64,000 bases of DNA, from assembly GCF_009797025.1 (NCBI RefSeq), contig NZ_CP047027.1, positions 3,596,001 through 3,660,000 of the forward strand. The letters are read 5' to 3'. Under the pieces are notes generated by a model that saw nothing but the letters and a program-made list of their open reading frames with translations, was not told where the DNA came from and searched no databases. Made by a program: the position numbers and the translations under genes. The stretch comes from Cellulophaga sp. L1A9. GTDB lineage: Bacteria > Bacteroidota > Bacteroidia > Flavobacteriales > Flavobacteriaceae. Shown piece by piece: positions 36,607 through 45,496 of the stretch (position 1 is its first letter; the number at the start of each line of letters is the position of its first letter).

Positions 36607-38121
36607 ATGGGCTATTTTAGTCCCCTGTATAAATTTTTTGATGAATACCATAAAAGACTAGAACGTTCCTTGCGGTCTGTTTTTTGGAGACCAATAACAC
36701 AAAATATGATCACATTTATAACGGCTTTTATTCTATTGATACTAGGCTATTTCACCTATGGTAAATTCGTAGACAAAACTTTTAAATCTGATGCCAACAA
36801 AACTACACCAGCACATACCTTACAAGATGGGGTAGATTTTGTTCCTATGAATAGCAACAAAAACTCTTTTATTCAAATTTTAAATATTGCAGGAGTCGGA
36901 CCCATATTTGGGCCAATCTTGGGGGCATTGTACGGCCCTTCTGCTTTTTTATGGATTGTTTTTGGGTCTATTTTTGCTGGAGGAGTTCATGATTACCTTA
37001 CAGGAATGATTTCCATACGCTATGGAGGAGCACATTTACCAGCTATGGCATCACGGTTCTTGGGCAAAGCATTTAGCCATGTGGTAAACTTATTTACGCT
37101 ATTACTTTTAGTATTAGTAGGGACTGTTTTTGTTACCGCACCTGCCGAAATGATCAATGCCTTACTCGGTGATACGGATTATTTGAAAGTCATCATTTTA
37201 TGTATTTTTATCTACTATATCATTGCTACCGTATTGCCTATAGATAAAATAATTGGAAAAATATATCCTGTTTTGGGCGTGCTTTTAATTCTTAGTGCTA
37301 TTGGGATTTGTATTGGGATGTTTATTTACGGGAATCCACTGCCAGAATTAACGCTGGAAAATTTACACCCTAAAAAAATACCGTATTACCCGGTAATCTT
37401 TCTAACCATCTCTTGTGGTGCCCTATCTGGTTTTCATGCCACACAGTCGCCTATAATTTCACGTACGATAGATAATGAAAAGGACGGTAGAAAAGTGTTT
37501 TATGGGATGATGATTTTGGAAGCTTTTATTGCTATGATATGGGCAGCGGCTTCTATGAGTTTGTTAGATACAGAAGAGCTCAGTGCGCTATTGGCAGAAG
37601 GTGGCCCTGCTGCGGTTGTTAATAAAATTGCCATTATATTATTAGGAACCGTTGGGGGTACGGTGGCTATTATTGGGGTAATTGTATTGCCTATTACTTC
37701 AGGAGATACTTCTTTTAGAGCCGCACGTATGATTATTGCAGATTACTTAAACATAGATCAAAAAGTGTTGCGCAATAGGTTTGCTGTAGCCATCCCTTTA
37801 TTTGCTATTTCTTTTATCCTTACCAATATGGATTTTCAGTTGCTATGGCGTTATTTTTCATGGTCTAACCAAGTGACTGCCGCTATTGCCTTATGGATAG
37901 GAACCGTATATCTATATGAAAACAAAAAACAGTACATCATTGCTTTAGTACCTGCATTTTTTATCACTTCAGTAATATTTTCCTATATATTTTATGATCC
38001 AACCATTGGTTTTAATATGAGTCCTACTACGTCAAACTGGATAGGGCTGATAATTACCTGCTTACTGACTGCTTTATTTTTCATGATGATGAAAAAAAGA
38101 AAAACAGCAGAAGCGCTTTAA
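36607..38121 (+). CDS. CstA-family carbon starvation transporter
   Basis: The 504-residue protein has about 13-15 membrane segments. Motifs include IAGVGPIFGPILGALYGP, FAGGVHDYLTGMISIRYGG, SCGALSGFHATQSP and ITSGDTSFRAARMI, all characteristic of CstA. It is shorter than E. coli CstA (about 700 residues), as usual for the short branch. CstA proteins import peptides or pyruvate during carbon shortage; the substrate here is unknown. A terminator follows. Confidence 0.88.
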   Translation: MGYFSPLYKFFDEYHKRLERSLRSVFWRPITQNMITFITAFILLILGYFTYGKFVDKTFKSDANKTTPAHTLQDGVDFVPMNSNKNSFIQILNIAGVGPIFGPILGALYGPSAFLWIVFGSIFAGGVHDYLTGMISIRYGGAHLPAMASRFLGKAFSHVVNLFTLLLLVLVGTVFVTAPAEMINALLGDTDYLKVIILCIFIYYIIATVLPIDKIIGKIYPVLGVLLILSAIGICIGMFIYGNPLPELTLENLHPKKIPYYPVIFLTISCGALSGFHATQSPIISRTIDNEKDGRKVFYGMMILEAFIAMIWAAASMSLLDTEELSALLAEGGPAAVVNKIAIILLGTVGGTVAIIGVIVLPITSGDTSFRAARMIIADYLNIDQKVLRNRFAVAIPLFAISFILTNMDFQLLWRYFSWSNQVTAAIALWIGTVYLYENKKQYIIALVPAFFITSVIFSYIFYDPTIGFNMSPTTSNWIGLIITCLLTALFFMMMKKRKTAEAL

Positions 38122-38145
38122 ATTTACAGCATTTACAAAGTATAC

Positions 38146-38175
38146 AAGCCACCTCTCTAGGTGGCTTCTTTGTTT
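38146..38175 (+). terminator. terminator after the CstA gene
   Basis: AAGCCACCT pairs with AGGTGGCTT around a four-base loop, followed by CTTTGTTT. It is a short GC-rich stem 24 bases past the stop. Confidence 0.8.
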
Positions 38176-38248
38176 ACGCCCTAGTTTTTAGGATAGTTTT
38201 ATTAGGAAGTACGAGTAGTATTAAATCCTGTTTTTCCAAAGTCCGTGT

Positions 38249-38264
38249 TCACGGAATTCCGTGA
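38249..38264. promoter_or_regulatory. 16-bp perfect palindrome, candidate operator
   Basis: TCACGGAATTCCGTGA is a perfect inverted repeat. It lies 23 bases before a TAnnTTTG box and so covers the expected -33 region of the next gene's promoter. It is much more GC-rich than its surroundings. A dimeric regulator probably binds here; which one is unknown. Confidence 0.55.
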
Positions 38265-38286
38265 TAGCCAATAGAAAATGATATAG

Positions 38287-38294
38287 TACATTTG
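38287..38294 (+). promoter_or_regulatory. Bacteroidota-type -7 promoter box
   Basis: TACATTTG matches TAnnTTTG and lies six bases before the ATG at 38300. With the palindrome just upstream it defines a likely regulated promoter with a very short leader. No TTTG is seen at the normal -33 distance. Confidence 0.4.
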
Positions 38295-38299
38295 ATTTT

Positions 38300-39295
38300 A
38301 TGGAAATAGGATTTAAAGAGGTGTTAGTAGGCATCGTTATTTTATTGGTCGTGGTTTTTTACAGCCTGAAAGCAAAATATATGTTGACGGAAAAGGTAGC
38401 TGCTAAAAACTTCGAATCCTTTTTAGCAGCCAATTATGGAGACCTCTTAGGGTATACGGATTTAAGGCGATTTTTTAATACAAGCAATATGAATCCTAAT
38501 TGTTTCAGGGTAAGCGTATATCAGAAAAAAGAGCCCAGGGTAGAACTATTTATTAAGTTTGATGCGAAGACCGTGGCAACACAAACAGATCTTCCTCCTG
38601 ATTATCCAGACGGATTCACTTTTCAGGAACGGTACGTAGCCCGCATTAAGCTAGTAGAAATTTACGATGTTATTTCAGCAAAAATGAAGCCTCTTGGCGT
38701 AGCGCTCTTGTGGGATTATAATGAGGTGTTTTTTACGCTTGAAGCGCCATTTACGGAAGCTGAGGTTTTAGAGAAATCGGATTATTTTTTAAGCTTGTTT
38801 CAAGCCGAAGATTCTGAATTTCTAGGGTATTATCATGAATTGCCACTGGTCATAAGGTATCCACATAAAAATGCGATTCCCTTAGTGCGAGAGTTAGCAC
38901 AAGAAGACGGTAATTGGCGCTTTAGAACCTTAAAACTATACACAGGAGCTACTGACTTTGAAACGGTAAGAGAGACGCTTACCAAGGAGCTACAGACCTA
39001 TTTAGAAAAGAGTTATCCTACGCAGCAACTGTATGATCATTTTGACACGTATGTGAACCCCCAAGATTTTTCTAAGGTGTTGTATATTGAATTTACAGAA
39101 GCTAAGAAAACAAAAAAGGAAGCAGCGCAACAACAACTAGGCGTTTGGGTTTCTCCAATTACGGGCTATACGCTTATGTATAGGAACTTACACCAAGGGA
39201 GTGTAAAACAAGTAAGCTTTGTCGCTACAGCTAATAGTATTCTTATGGAGGATATTTTGGCCAAAGAAATACCTAGGTTTTTAGCATTGGCCTAG
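38300..39295 (+). CDS. membrane-anchored protein of unknown function
   Basis: The 331-residue protein has one N-terminal membrane segment (VGIVILLVVVFYSL) and a mainly soluble remainder with two similar-looking halves of mixed alpha/beta character. I do not recognise a family. It stands alone, with a palindrome and -7 box upstream. Base composition is slightly higher in GC than the neighbouring accessory region. Confidence 0.6.
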   Translation: MEIGFKEVLVGIVILLVVVFYSLKAKYMLTEKVAAKNFESFLAANYGDLLGYTDLRRFFNTSNMNPNCFRVSVYQKKEPRVELFIKFDAKTVATQTDLPPDYPDGFTFQERYVARIKLVEIYDVISAKMKPLGVALLWDYNEVFFTLEAPFTEAEVLEKSDYFLSLFQAEDSEFLGYYHELPLVIRYPHKNAIPLVRELAQEDGNWRFRTLKLYTGATDFETVRETLTKELQTYLEKSYPTQQLYDHFDTYVNPQDFSKVLYIEFTEAKKTKKEAAQQQLGVWVSPITGYTLMYRNLHQGSVKQVSFVATANSILMEDILAKEIPRFLALA

Positions 39296-39405
39296 AGCAG
39301 TTTTGATTGATGGAAGTACTCTGCTGATGCTTTTTGAAAAAACGCTTGTTGTATTAGCATGGGAAAGTAGCAAAGCCAGAACACTCGTTATTCTAAGACC
39401 CTTAG

Positions 39406-40413
39406 TTAAAACTGGTCCAAGGCTTCGAAGATTTCCTTCAAAGGTATCTTTTTTGGTTCAGGTTCGCCATATTCCGTAAAAATTAGCTGGTTCTCTAAGA
39501 TTTTAAAGGTATCCATACCTCCTTCATCCGACCAATTATTATAGGACGGTTCAAATTTTAAGCGTGCCACTTTTTGCGTTTCTATATTTACAATTTGTAT
39601 GTTATACACATTATCTGGCGGTACGTCTTGGTGTATTATCAAGTAGTTATCTATTAATTGAATCTGATTTATAGCCTGCCAACTATGTCTATCAGGAGCA
39701 CCCATTACATTATCATCGGATATAAATAGCCATTTATACGTCTTTCCTTTTTTTACGAAAACGCAATGTGATGTTTTGTAAATTTCGTATTCTGTATTTT
39801 TTATGATGGGTGTCAAGTTCGCTAACTGCGCTCTAGAGTCCGCTATTGGGTAGTAGACCAAAAAGGCAGTAGTATATTCTTGATTAAAGTAATTGCCATA
39901 AGGGTGATCTAGCTTTTGCAGGCTGTCTCCGGAAACCGTAATGTAATACGCTTCTGGTAGGGTTAGTTCGTTAGGTATCCAATTGGTTTTAGGGACTGCG
40001 ATGCGATCAAAAAGTGGATGTTCTTCTACTACTTTTAAAGATAAAGAACCGCTTAATAACCAGTTTAGCGAACTATCTGGGCGACTTCTTTTTTTAGGGA
40101 GAACAGTATCTTTTAGTACTTTTAAAAAAGGAGCATTGGTTTCTAAGTTCAAGGCAGTAGGCACTCTTATTAATCGCATAAAGCTAGAATAGCATCCTTC
40201 ATTATATAGTGTGAGCTTTTCTTTGGTTTTACCATTAATAATAGATACATCTCCGCCACTACAGGCGCTTCCGTATTCATAGTAGTTGATAAGGGTATCT
40301 AATACGGTATCTTTATTAAAATCTACAACAGTGGTGTCTATTTTGTATCGCTGACCCATTGCTAGTTGTGGTAGGCCTACTAGAATAATAAGGAACAAAA
40401 TACTCTTTTTCAT
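39406..40413 (-). CDS. exported protein of unknown function
   Basis: The 335-residue protein has a clear Sec signal (FLIILVGLPQLAMGQ). It then reads as a beta-rich periplasmic protein with two Cys (ACSGGD, EGCYSS). The N-terminus YKIDTTVVDFNKDTVLDTL resembles calcium-dependent FG-GAP-like starts. No family is recognised. It is the first of a long run of minus-strand genes. Confidence 0.55.
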   Translation of the reverse strand: MKKSILFLIILVGLPQLAMGQRYKIDTTVVDFNKDTVLDTLINYYEYGSACSGGDVSIINGKTKEKLTLYNEGCYSSFMRLIRVPTALNLETNAPFLKVLKDTVLPKKRSRPDSSLNWLLSGSLSLKVVEEHPLFDRIAVPKTNWIPNELTLPEAYYITVSGDSLQKLDHPYGNYFNQEYTTAFLVYYPIADSRAQLANLTPIIKNTEYEIYKTSHCVFVKKGKTYKWLFISDDNVMGAPDRHSWQAINQIQLIDNYLIIHQDVPPDNVYNIQIVNIETQKVARLKFEPSYNNWSDEGGMDTFKILENQLIFTEYGEPEPKKIPLKEIFEALDQF

Positions 40414-40434
40414 GTGTATGGTTGCTTGTTGATG

Positions 40435-41253
40435 TTATTCGATTAGTTTTTCAGTTATTTTTTTGAAATGATCAGCACTGTATTCTATTTCTTTTTCTAA
40501 TTCTTCAAAACTAATTCTATTTGAATTGCTGAAACCTGAAGTTTTATCTTTTGCTAATTGAGGAGGACTACCCGTTATTAAAGCCGTTTCGATAACTTCA
40601 AATGATGTTGGATCAGCATCTTTAATTAGTCTGTTCATATAAAATATTTTGTCGCCATCTTTTGAGTAATAATATTCTTGTTTTAGTTTTTTCCACGTGT
40701 TAGGTTTTGCTTTGAGAATTGTTGCAAAGCCATAGAATGCAAAATTTTTATCTAAGCCAAAATGGCCATCGTTTAGCGATACAAAAGAGTGGATATCTGC
40801 TTTTTTAACAATTTTTGTTTTACCACTGAAGTTGTAGTAATAAACATTTTTTTTATCTTTTCCGTAGCCATATGGCACGTAAGTTTCGTTATATAAGTAT
40901 AATTTTTTATCAACCCATTCTACGGACTTACCCATTGATTTCATTCCGTTATCACAAACTTCAAAGGTTTTGGTATCGGCATCATTTATTAGGCCGCCTA
41001 ATGTCCAAACGTTGTCTTTGTCTTTCGCATAAGCTAAATTAAGGGCTAGAAAAGTTTTTGGGTCCGTATTATTTAATTTTGAAGAACCACAATAACAATT
41101 TTTTTTATCTTTTGCCCATAGTCCATAAAAGTGTTGAAAAGTATCTATGTCGGCACCTTTTATTTCATAGCCTCTGTGAAAAACACTTTTTCCGTCTGTC
41201 CAATAGTGCTTATCTAAATCAATATTATCGAAGGTTGTTGAGAGTTTATTCAA
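40435..41253 (-). CDS. DKNYY-repeat family protein
   Basis: The 272-residue protein is built of repeats of the DKNYY type: KDKKNCYC, KDKDNVWT, KDKKNVYYY, LDKNFAFY and KDGDKIFY, each followed by a hydrophobic strand and a D-x-x-(S/T)F turn. There is no signal peptide. The family function is not known. Its start lies 16 bp from the stop of the next gene, which suggests co-transcription. Confidence 0.75.
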   Translation of the reverse strand: MNKLSTTFDNIDLDKHYWTDGKSVFHRGYEIKGADIDTFQHFYGLWAKDKKNCYCGSSKLNNTDPKTFLALNLAYAKDKDNVWTLGGLINDADTKTFEVCDNGMKSMGKSVEWVDKKLYLYNETYVPYGYGKDKKNVYYYNFSGKTKIVKKADIHSFVSLNDGHFGLDKNFAFYGFATILKAKPNTWKKLKQEYYYSKDGDKIFYMNRLIKDADPTSFEVIETALITGSPPQLAKDKTSGFSNSNRISFEELEKEIEYSADHFKKITEKLIE

Positions 41254-41269
41254 GTGTTACTTACAGTTT

Positions 41270-41965
41270 TTATAAATCGCTTAGCTCGTTAATTTTATAC
41301 AACTTAAAATCAACATCCATTTCTTTTAAATATTCTTCAAGATTTTGTTCAAATCCTACTTCTTTTCTCCAAATATTTATTGAGTCAATATTTTTTATTG
41401 GCCATAAAAAATAGACCCATTCACCTTTTTTATTCGCTTGTCCTTTTATCTGCGTTCCATAAATTTGTTCAATCCCTTTATGCATTAAATTTCTATCCTC
41501 CATCAGGGCTAATGCAGTTTTAGAGATATTACCATTATCAGTTGCTTTTCTAATTACAGGAAGATATTTGTCTACTTTATTAGAATGTTGAATTACATAA
41601 AAAGCAGCTTGGTTGGCTGGTTCTCCTACTAGTGATTTACTTGGATACCCGTATTCTTTTATAATGCTTTCTATTTCCAGTAAATTGATGCTGTCAATTT
41701 CGCGCATTAGTTCAAATCTTGCTTCTCCCTCAATATCCGTTTCACTTAAATTCATTTGAGTTAGTAATTCAGCTTTTCTTTCAATAGATAAATTTCCGTT
41801 TGAAGCTATTATTTCTCGAATTCCTTGGTCTTTTAATAAAATGGTTTCAAGTTTACTTTTTAATTCACTATTCATCTGGATTTGTTCAGAATTAGCTTCA
41901 TTTTTTTCTTTACAAGAACTTAAGATTATTGACAGTATTAAGAAAATTATTTTAACGGACTTCAT
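41270..41965 (-). CDS. DUF6624-like lipoprotein
   Basis: The 231-residue lipoprotein (lipobox LSSC) matches the DUF6624 pattern: LKDQGIREI near the N-terminus, YGYPSKSLVGEPANQAAFYVIQH, YLPVIRKATDNGNI, ALMEDRNLMHKGIEQIYGTQ. The family function is unknown. It is followed downstream by the DKNYY protein; upstream (to the right) is a truncated spacer repeat. Confidence 0.7.
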   Translation of the reverse strand: MKSVKIIFLILSIILSSCKEKNEANSEQIQMNSELKSKLETILLKDQGIREIIASNGNLSIERKAELLTQMNLSETDIEGEARFELMREIDSINLLEIESIIKEYGYPSKSLVGEPANQAAFYVIQHSNKVDKYLPVIRKATDNGNISKTALALMEDRNLMHKGIEQIYGTQIKGQANKKGEWVYFLWPIKNIDSINIWRKEVGFEQNLEEYLKEMDVDFKLYKINELSDL

Positions 41966-41980
41966 TTTTTTAATTGGTTA

Positions 41981-42099
41981 CAACGTTAAGTATAAGAAAT
42001 CGTAGGGCAGGTGATAAGCACTTACGTTTCGGTTTATCACTTAGCTAAATATAAATATTTTGCTTTTATCTTTTGTCCTATAAACGCCATATTTTATAT
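41981..42099. repeat. truncated attC-like spacer (family C)
   Basis: The left end reads ACAACGTTAAGTATAAG. The stretch after it aligns by eye with the 59.3-kb spacer (GTAGGGCA, CTTTCGGTTTAT, ACTTAG, CTTTTATC/CTTCTATC blocks). The right half with the GTTGTG/GTTAGC end is missing, because the adenylate kinase remnant is fused into it. Confidence 0.6.
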
Positions 42100-42251
42100 T
42101 CAGATGCCTTAATTCCCAATTCTGATTTTTGAGCTTTTTCTTGTCTTAACACATCTCCTGTAGAGAGGTGGATTACCCCGAAATCATTAATAATCTTTTT
42201 ACTTTGTGTTCCTTTTCCAGCAAGGGGTGGTCCGAAAATAATAATGTTCAT
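42078..42251 (-). pseudogene. truncated adenylate kinase
   Basis: The 57-residue frame from the ATG at 42251 is the start of an adenylate kinase: [20 protein letters not shown] (P-loop GPPLAGKGT) and [12 protein letters not shown]. Normal enzymes have about 190-215 residues, so lid and core are absent. The last codons (after GIKASE) come from the neighbouring spacer repeat, so recombination or deletion inside the spacer removed the rest. It cannot be catalytic. Confidence 0.8.
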
Positions 42252-42263
42252 AGTGTATATTAG

Positions 42264-42390
42264 CGTGTTTATGCACCTCAAAAATAATCAATTACTTAAC
42301 TAATTGAAAAATGGTACCGCCTTAAAAGGCGGTTATAAAGGCCATTGTTTTGTAAATTATGGAGTTGTGTAACGGTTACCATTGTTGTAC
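42264..42390. repeat. spacer element, family A (copy 1)
   Basis: A 127-bp spacer nearly identical to that at 47311-47436. Shared parts are GTGTTTATGCACCTCAAAAA at the left, the palindrome ACCGCCTTAAAAGGCGGT (42316-42333) in the middle, and TATGGAGTTGT near the right end, finishing at GTTGTAC. It separates the adenylate kinase remnant from the next gene. Confidence 0.8.
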
Positions 42391-42395
42391 TTTCG

Positions 42396-43163
42396 TTATC
42401 TTTCAATTATCGCTACTTGATGAGTGATTGAGAATAAATCTATTTTAGAACCATATTCATTCTTTTCGGGTAATCCATAGCAATAAATCAGTTTGTTTTC
42501 AATTTTATTAATATTTTTATCATTCTTAGATTTATAACTAGAAGGAATAAATAAATCGAATTTTTGGCTATTCCCATATTTTCCACCAAAAGTCATAGGT
42601 ATTTTTATGTTTTCTCCAATCTCTACTGCTTTTGTGGTGTATCCTTTTAAAATACAAACAAAACTTTCATCATTTGAATTTAATTTGTTAATGATTTCAT
42701 CCTGCCTCATTATCAAGTCTATAATTTTGACAGTCGTTTTGTTTTCAGTTCTTATAGTTAGATTTTTTAATTCTTCGTAAGATATAGAGGTGAGAGAGTT
42801 TAAGAACTGCTTACTTCTTTTTCCAAAATACCTGTTTCGTGCTTTTCTTATTTTTTCAATAGAATTAAGTTTCTGCAACCTTTCGGCTCTTGGTAAAATA
42901 GTAGATATTAAAACCTCTATATCGTTATTATTACCCTTATTATGCTGTTTGTGAATTTTTAGTATTTCACAATTTGATAAATGACTTTTTTTAGGCCAAT
43001 TCTTGAAATGTGGATCTATTGCATTTATACCACGATTAAATTGGATTTGTACATTACATTCAGGGCATTTAAATTTATCTTTTTTAAAAGAATCATATTG
43101 ATCATCAACTTCATAAGCGTCAATTATCTCACTTTCATATTTTGATGAATTTATTCTAGGCAT
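42396..43163 (-). CDS. CoiA-like zinc-motif protein of unknown function
   Basis: The 255-residue protein has an N-terminal KFKCPECNVQIQFN followed by DPHFKNWPKKSHLSNCEI. This CxxC...H...H...C arrangement resembles the N-terminal zinc-like part of competence protein CoiA and related nuclease-associated families. The middle (about 85-165) is helical and charged; the C-terminus is strand-rich. No catalytic motif is seen. It lies alone between two spacers, directly downstream of the Septu cassette. A defence role is possible but unproven. Confidence 0.5.
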   Translation of the reverse strand: MPRINSSKYESEIIDAYEVDDQYDSFKKDKFKCPECNVQIQFNRGINAIDPHFKNWPKKSHLSNCEILKIHKQHNKGNNNDIEVLISTILPRAERLQKLNSIEKIRKARNRYFGKRSKQFLNSLTSISYEELKNLTIRTENKTTVKIIDLIMRQDEIINKLNSNDESFVCILKGYTTKAVEIGENIKIPMTFGGKYGNSQKFDLFIPSSYKSKNDKNINKIENKLIYCYGLPEKNEYGSKIDLFSITHQVAIIER

Positions 43164-43180
43164 ATTTTTTTTCTAATGAA

Positions 43181-43378
43181 GCACAACGGCACGTATATGA
43201 AATGTAGCGCTGAAAATAAGTGATAACTTTTCGAATAATAAACAAGCCGAATTTTTGAATTTTATTAATTATTTTATTTTTGTGAATTTGTCAAATTTAA
43301 AAATTTAGCGACTTTCCGAAAATTCCTAAACCCTCGTGTTAGTAACTAATTGCGCTATTTTTTTATACACTGTTGTGG
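43181..43378. repeat. attC-like spacer (family C)
   Basis: This 198-bp spacer has inverted ends: GCACAACGGCACGTATATGA on the left and TTTTATACACTGTTGTGG on the right, so CACAAC/GTTGTG and GTATA/TATAC pair in the manner of attC R and L boxes. AT-rich sequence fills the middle. It separates the CoiA-like gene from the Septu pair. Confidence 0.7.
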
Positions 43379-43386
43379 ATAGTTTT

Positions 43387-44031
43387 TTATAGGTTATATT
43401 TTTCAATCAATACATCAAACATCAATGAAAATGAATTATTTGGCATTTTAAATTTATGTATTGCATTTAATTCTTCAGTTGTCAATGTGTTTCGATTTTC
43501 AATAACTTGATTATTTTTTATTTCGTAAATAAGTTTATAAAACATTTTGAGACTTTTTAATCTTCTAGTGTCTAGTAATTCATTATCTAGTCTGTACTTT
43601 TTTATTGTACTTAAACCTAACTGAGAATTATTTCGTGGCTCAATTATTTCATCATTAAATGTAATATGCTCTTTAATTTCAATATCTGTATTTGCACAAG
43701 GATTCAAGGCGTCATTTATTGATATCGTTGAATGTGGTATTTTGTTATTGCAATTATCACAAGATAGAAATAAATTTGTCCACTGAAATGAAAAACTCTT
43801 ATCGACACTTACTTCAATATGATGGTCAACTTCTTTACGTTTACCTTTGAGTTTTGTCTCACAATAAAAACATTTATTATGACTTATTGAATTCAGCTGT
43901 ATTTTAATTGAATTATGAGCATATTTACTTGAATCTGGTCGTTTTTTTCCTGAAGCTAAAAAATTAGATAGCCAAGTCACTTTTCTATCAATTAAAATTT
44001 GAGGCTCAGGAAGTCTCTGAAGTCCTCTCAT
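43387..44031 (-). CDS. ptuB: PtuB, HNH nuclease of a Septu anti-phage system
   Basis: The 214-residue protein has a typical HNH core: CFYCETKLKG (C54, C57), EVDHHIEVS (D69, H70, H71), TNLFLSCDNCNNK (N86, C91, C94). In Septu systems PtuB is the nuclease and PtuA the ATPase; together they abort phage infection by cutting DNA. Its ATG overlaps the ptuA stop (ATGA), so the two are translationally coupled. The pair is flanked by spacers at both sides like a two-gene cassette. Confidence 0.88.
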   Translation of the reverse strand: MRGLQRLPEPQILIDRKVTWLSNFLASGKKRPDSSKYAHNSIKIQLNSISHNKCFYCETKLKGKRKEVDHHIEVSVDKSFSFQWTNLFLSCDNCNNKIPHSTISINDALNPCANTDIEIKEHITFNDEIIEPRNNSQLGLSTIKKYRLDNELLDTRRLKSLKMFYKLIYEIKNNQVIENRNTLTTEELNAIHKFKMPNNSFSLMFDVLIEKYNL

Positions 44032-45248
44032 TTTTTAATGGATTTTATTATTGAATCTAGATTTAAATAGTCAAAATATTCAGGATTTATTCTTAAAAGT
44101 TCGTCCTCAATTCTTTTTATTTCTTTTTTATTATTCTTATTTACAGCTTCTTTCCTTAGCTCAAGAAGTTTTGAAATTTCAGAATTAAAATTTCTTGTGT
44201 CAAATAAAGGGCTAAGTAAGACTTCCTCAATTGGTTTATTGGAATAGAAGTCTGTTTCCTCTTCAATAATTGAATAATCAATTTTGCTTTTACAAACAAA
44301 AACTCGACAATTACTTATAGAAGAAACTATAAAAGGTGAATGAGTTGAAACTATTATTTGAAGCTTAGGAAAGAGCTTCTGAATATTTTTTAAAAATACT
44401 TTTTGCCATTTCGGATGTAAATGATTTTCTGCTTCATCAATTAATAATATACCTTTAATTTGTTTATAATCATTAATTGGAATGTTGTTTAAAGAGCAAA
44501 CTGCATAGACTTGACTCAATAAACTAGCAAACCTTTGTATTAGATATAAATTTCCGCTACTCAACTTATCAAGGGAAATTTCGTTATTACCAACTTTAAT
44601 TATTGGTTGTAAATTAATTCTAGATACGTGAGAAAGACTACCGTTGGAAATGGATAGATTTATAATTTCTTCTAATATATTGTATAATGATTGTCCTAAT
44701 TCTTTTTCATCTTTATTTTTACTATCCTTGAGATAATCAAAAAAGGATATTACTTTGGTAAGCTCAACATTCTTATGTATTCCAGAAATTGAATTGTCGA
44801 GATACTTGTCAATTTCTAAAGATGTGATATTTGATATGTTAAATGAGTCATTAGATAGTTTTGAAGTCCAATAATCAAAAATGAAATCTTTGTTTAAAGT
44901 TGATTCCAATGTTGACACAAACAATTGATTAATATCGTTATTGTTAGTTACAAGTGCATTATTGTTTTTTCCAGTTTTTTTAGTTGCAGTAAAAGTAAAA
45001 TGTTTGTCGTTTAGAATTATTTCCGACTTAACTTCAAATTTGTCGTTAGAGGTAATATCTCTTTCGATACCATTTCTAAAAACACCATTGAATAGAGCTC
45101 GAATAGCGTCAATTATGATTGATTTACCTGTACCATTCTCACCTGTAATGCATATTATTGGTAAGTCATCTGTGTCTTCACTTATAAATTCAAGTTCAGC
45201 CTTTTTAAAAGGTCCAATATTTACAAGATTTAAATTTTTTATTCTCAT
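44028..45248 (-). CDS. ptuA: PtuA, ATPase of a Septu anti-phage system
   Basis: The 406-residue AAA/ABC-type ATPase has Walker A GENGTGKS (residues 36-43), a signature-like LSSGNLYLIQRFA, Walker B GILLIDEAENHLHP (about 262) and the switch histidine in STHSPFIVSS. The layout and length fit PtuA, and the HNH partner follows with a four-base overlap. In known Septu systems PtuA assembles into a ring-like or filamentous complex and senses nucleotide levels. Confidence 0.88.
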   Translation of the reverse strand: MRIKNLNLVNIGPFKKAELEFISEDTDDLPIICITGENGTGKSIIIDAIRALFNGVFRNGIERDITSNDKFEVKSEIILNDKHFTFTATKKTGKNNNALVTNNNDINQLFVSTLESTLNKDFIFDYWTSKLSNDSFNISNITSLEIDKYLDNSISGIHKNVELTKVISFFDYLKDSKNKDEKELGQSLYNILEEIINLSISNGSLSHVSRINLQPIIKVGNNEISLDKLSSGNLYLIQRFASLLSQVYAVCSLNNIPINDYKQIKGILLIDEAENHLHPKWQKVFLKNIQKLFPKLQIIVSTHSPFIVSSISNCRVFVCKSKIDYSIIEEETDFYSNKPIEEVLLSPLFDTRNFNSEISKLLELRKEAVNKNNKKEIKRIEDELLRINPEYFDYLNLDSIIKSIKK

Positions 45249-45269
45249 TTAGTTGGTTTTTCAAATAAC

Positions 45270-45465
45270 CCACAACGACTGAGCTATGAACAGTACGGGA
45301 GCAAACTAGCGTTTGCTTTCCGCCACGCACGTAGCGAAATCTTTTGGTTTTGTTTTTTCTTTTTTGTGTCAAAGCGAAATCCCAAAGATTTCGCGACCTT
45401 ATAAAAATACGCAAACCATTCGTTACAGCCCGAAACCAGTATTGTTTATAGGTTTTGTTGTAACC
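45270..45465. repeat. attC-like spacer (family C)
   Basis: The left end reads CCACAACGACTGAGCTATGA; the right end is ATTGTTTATAGG...GTTGTAACC. A hairpin (GCGAAATC...GATTTCGC) lies inside. The middle-right block GCGACCTTATAAAAATACGCAAACC is shared, with changes, with the 52.1-52.3 kb spacer. It lies just upstream of ptuA. Confidence 0.65.
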
Positions 45466-45496
45466 AGTTTTATTCTTCAGTCTTGTTTAATTCTAA

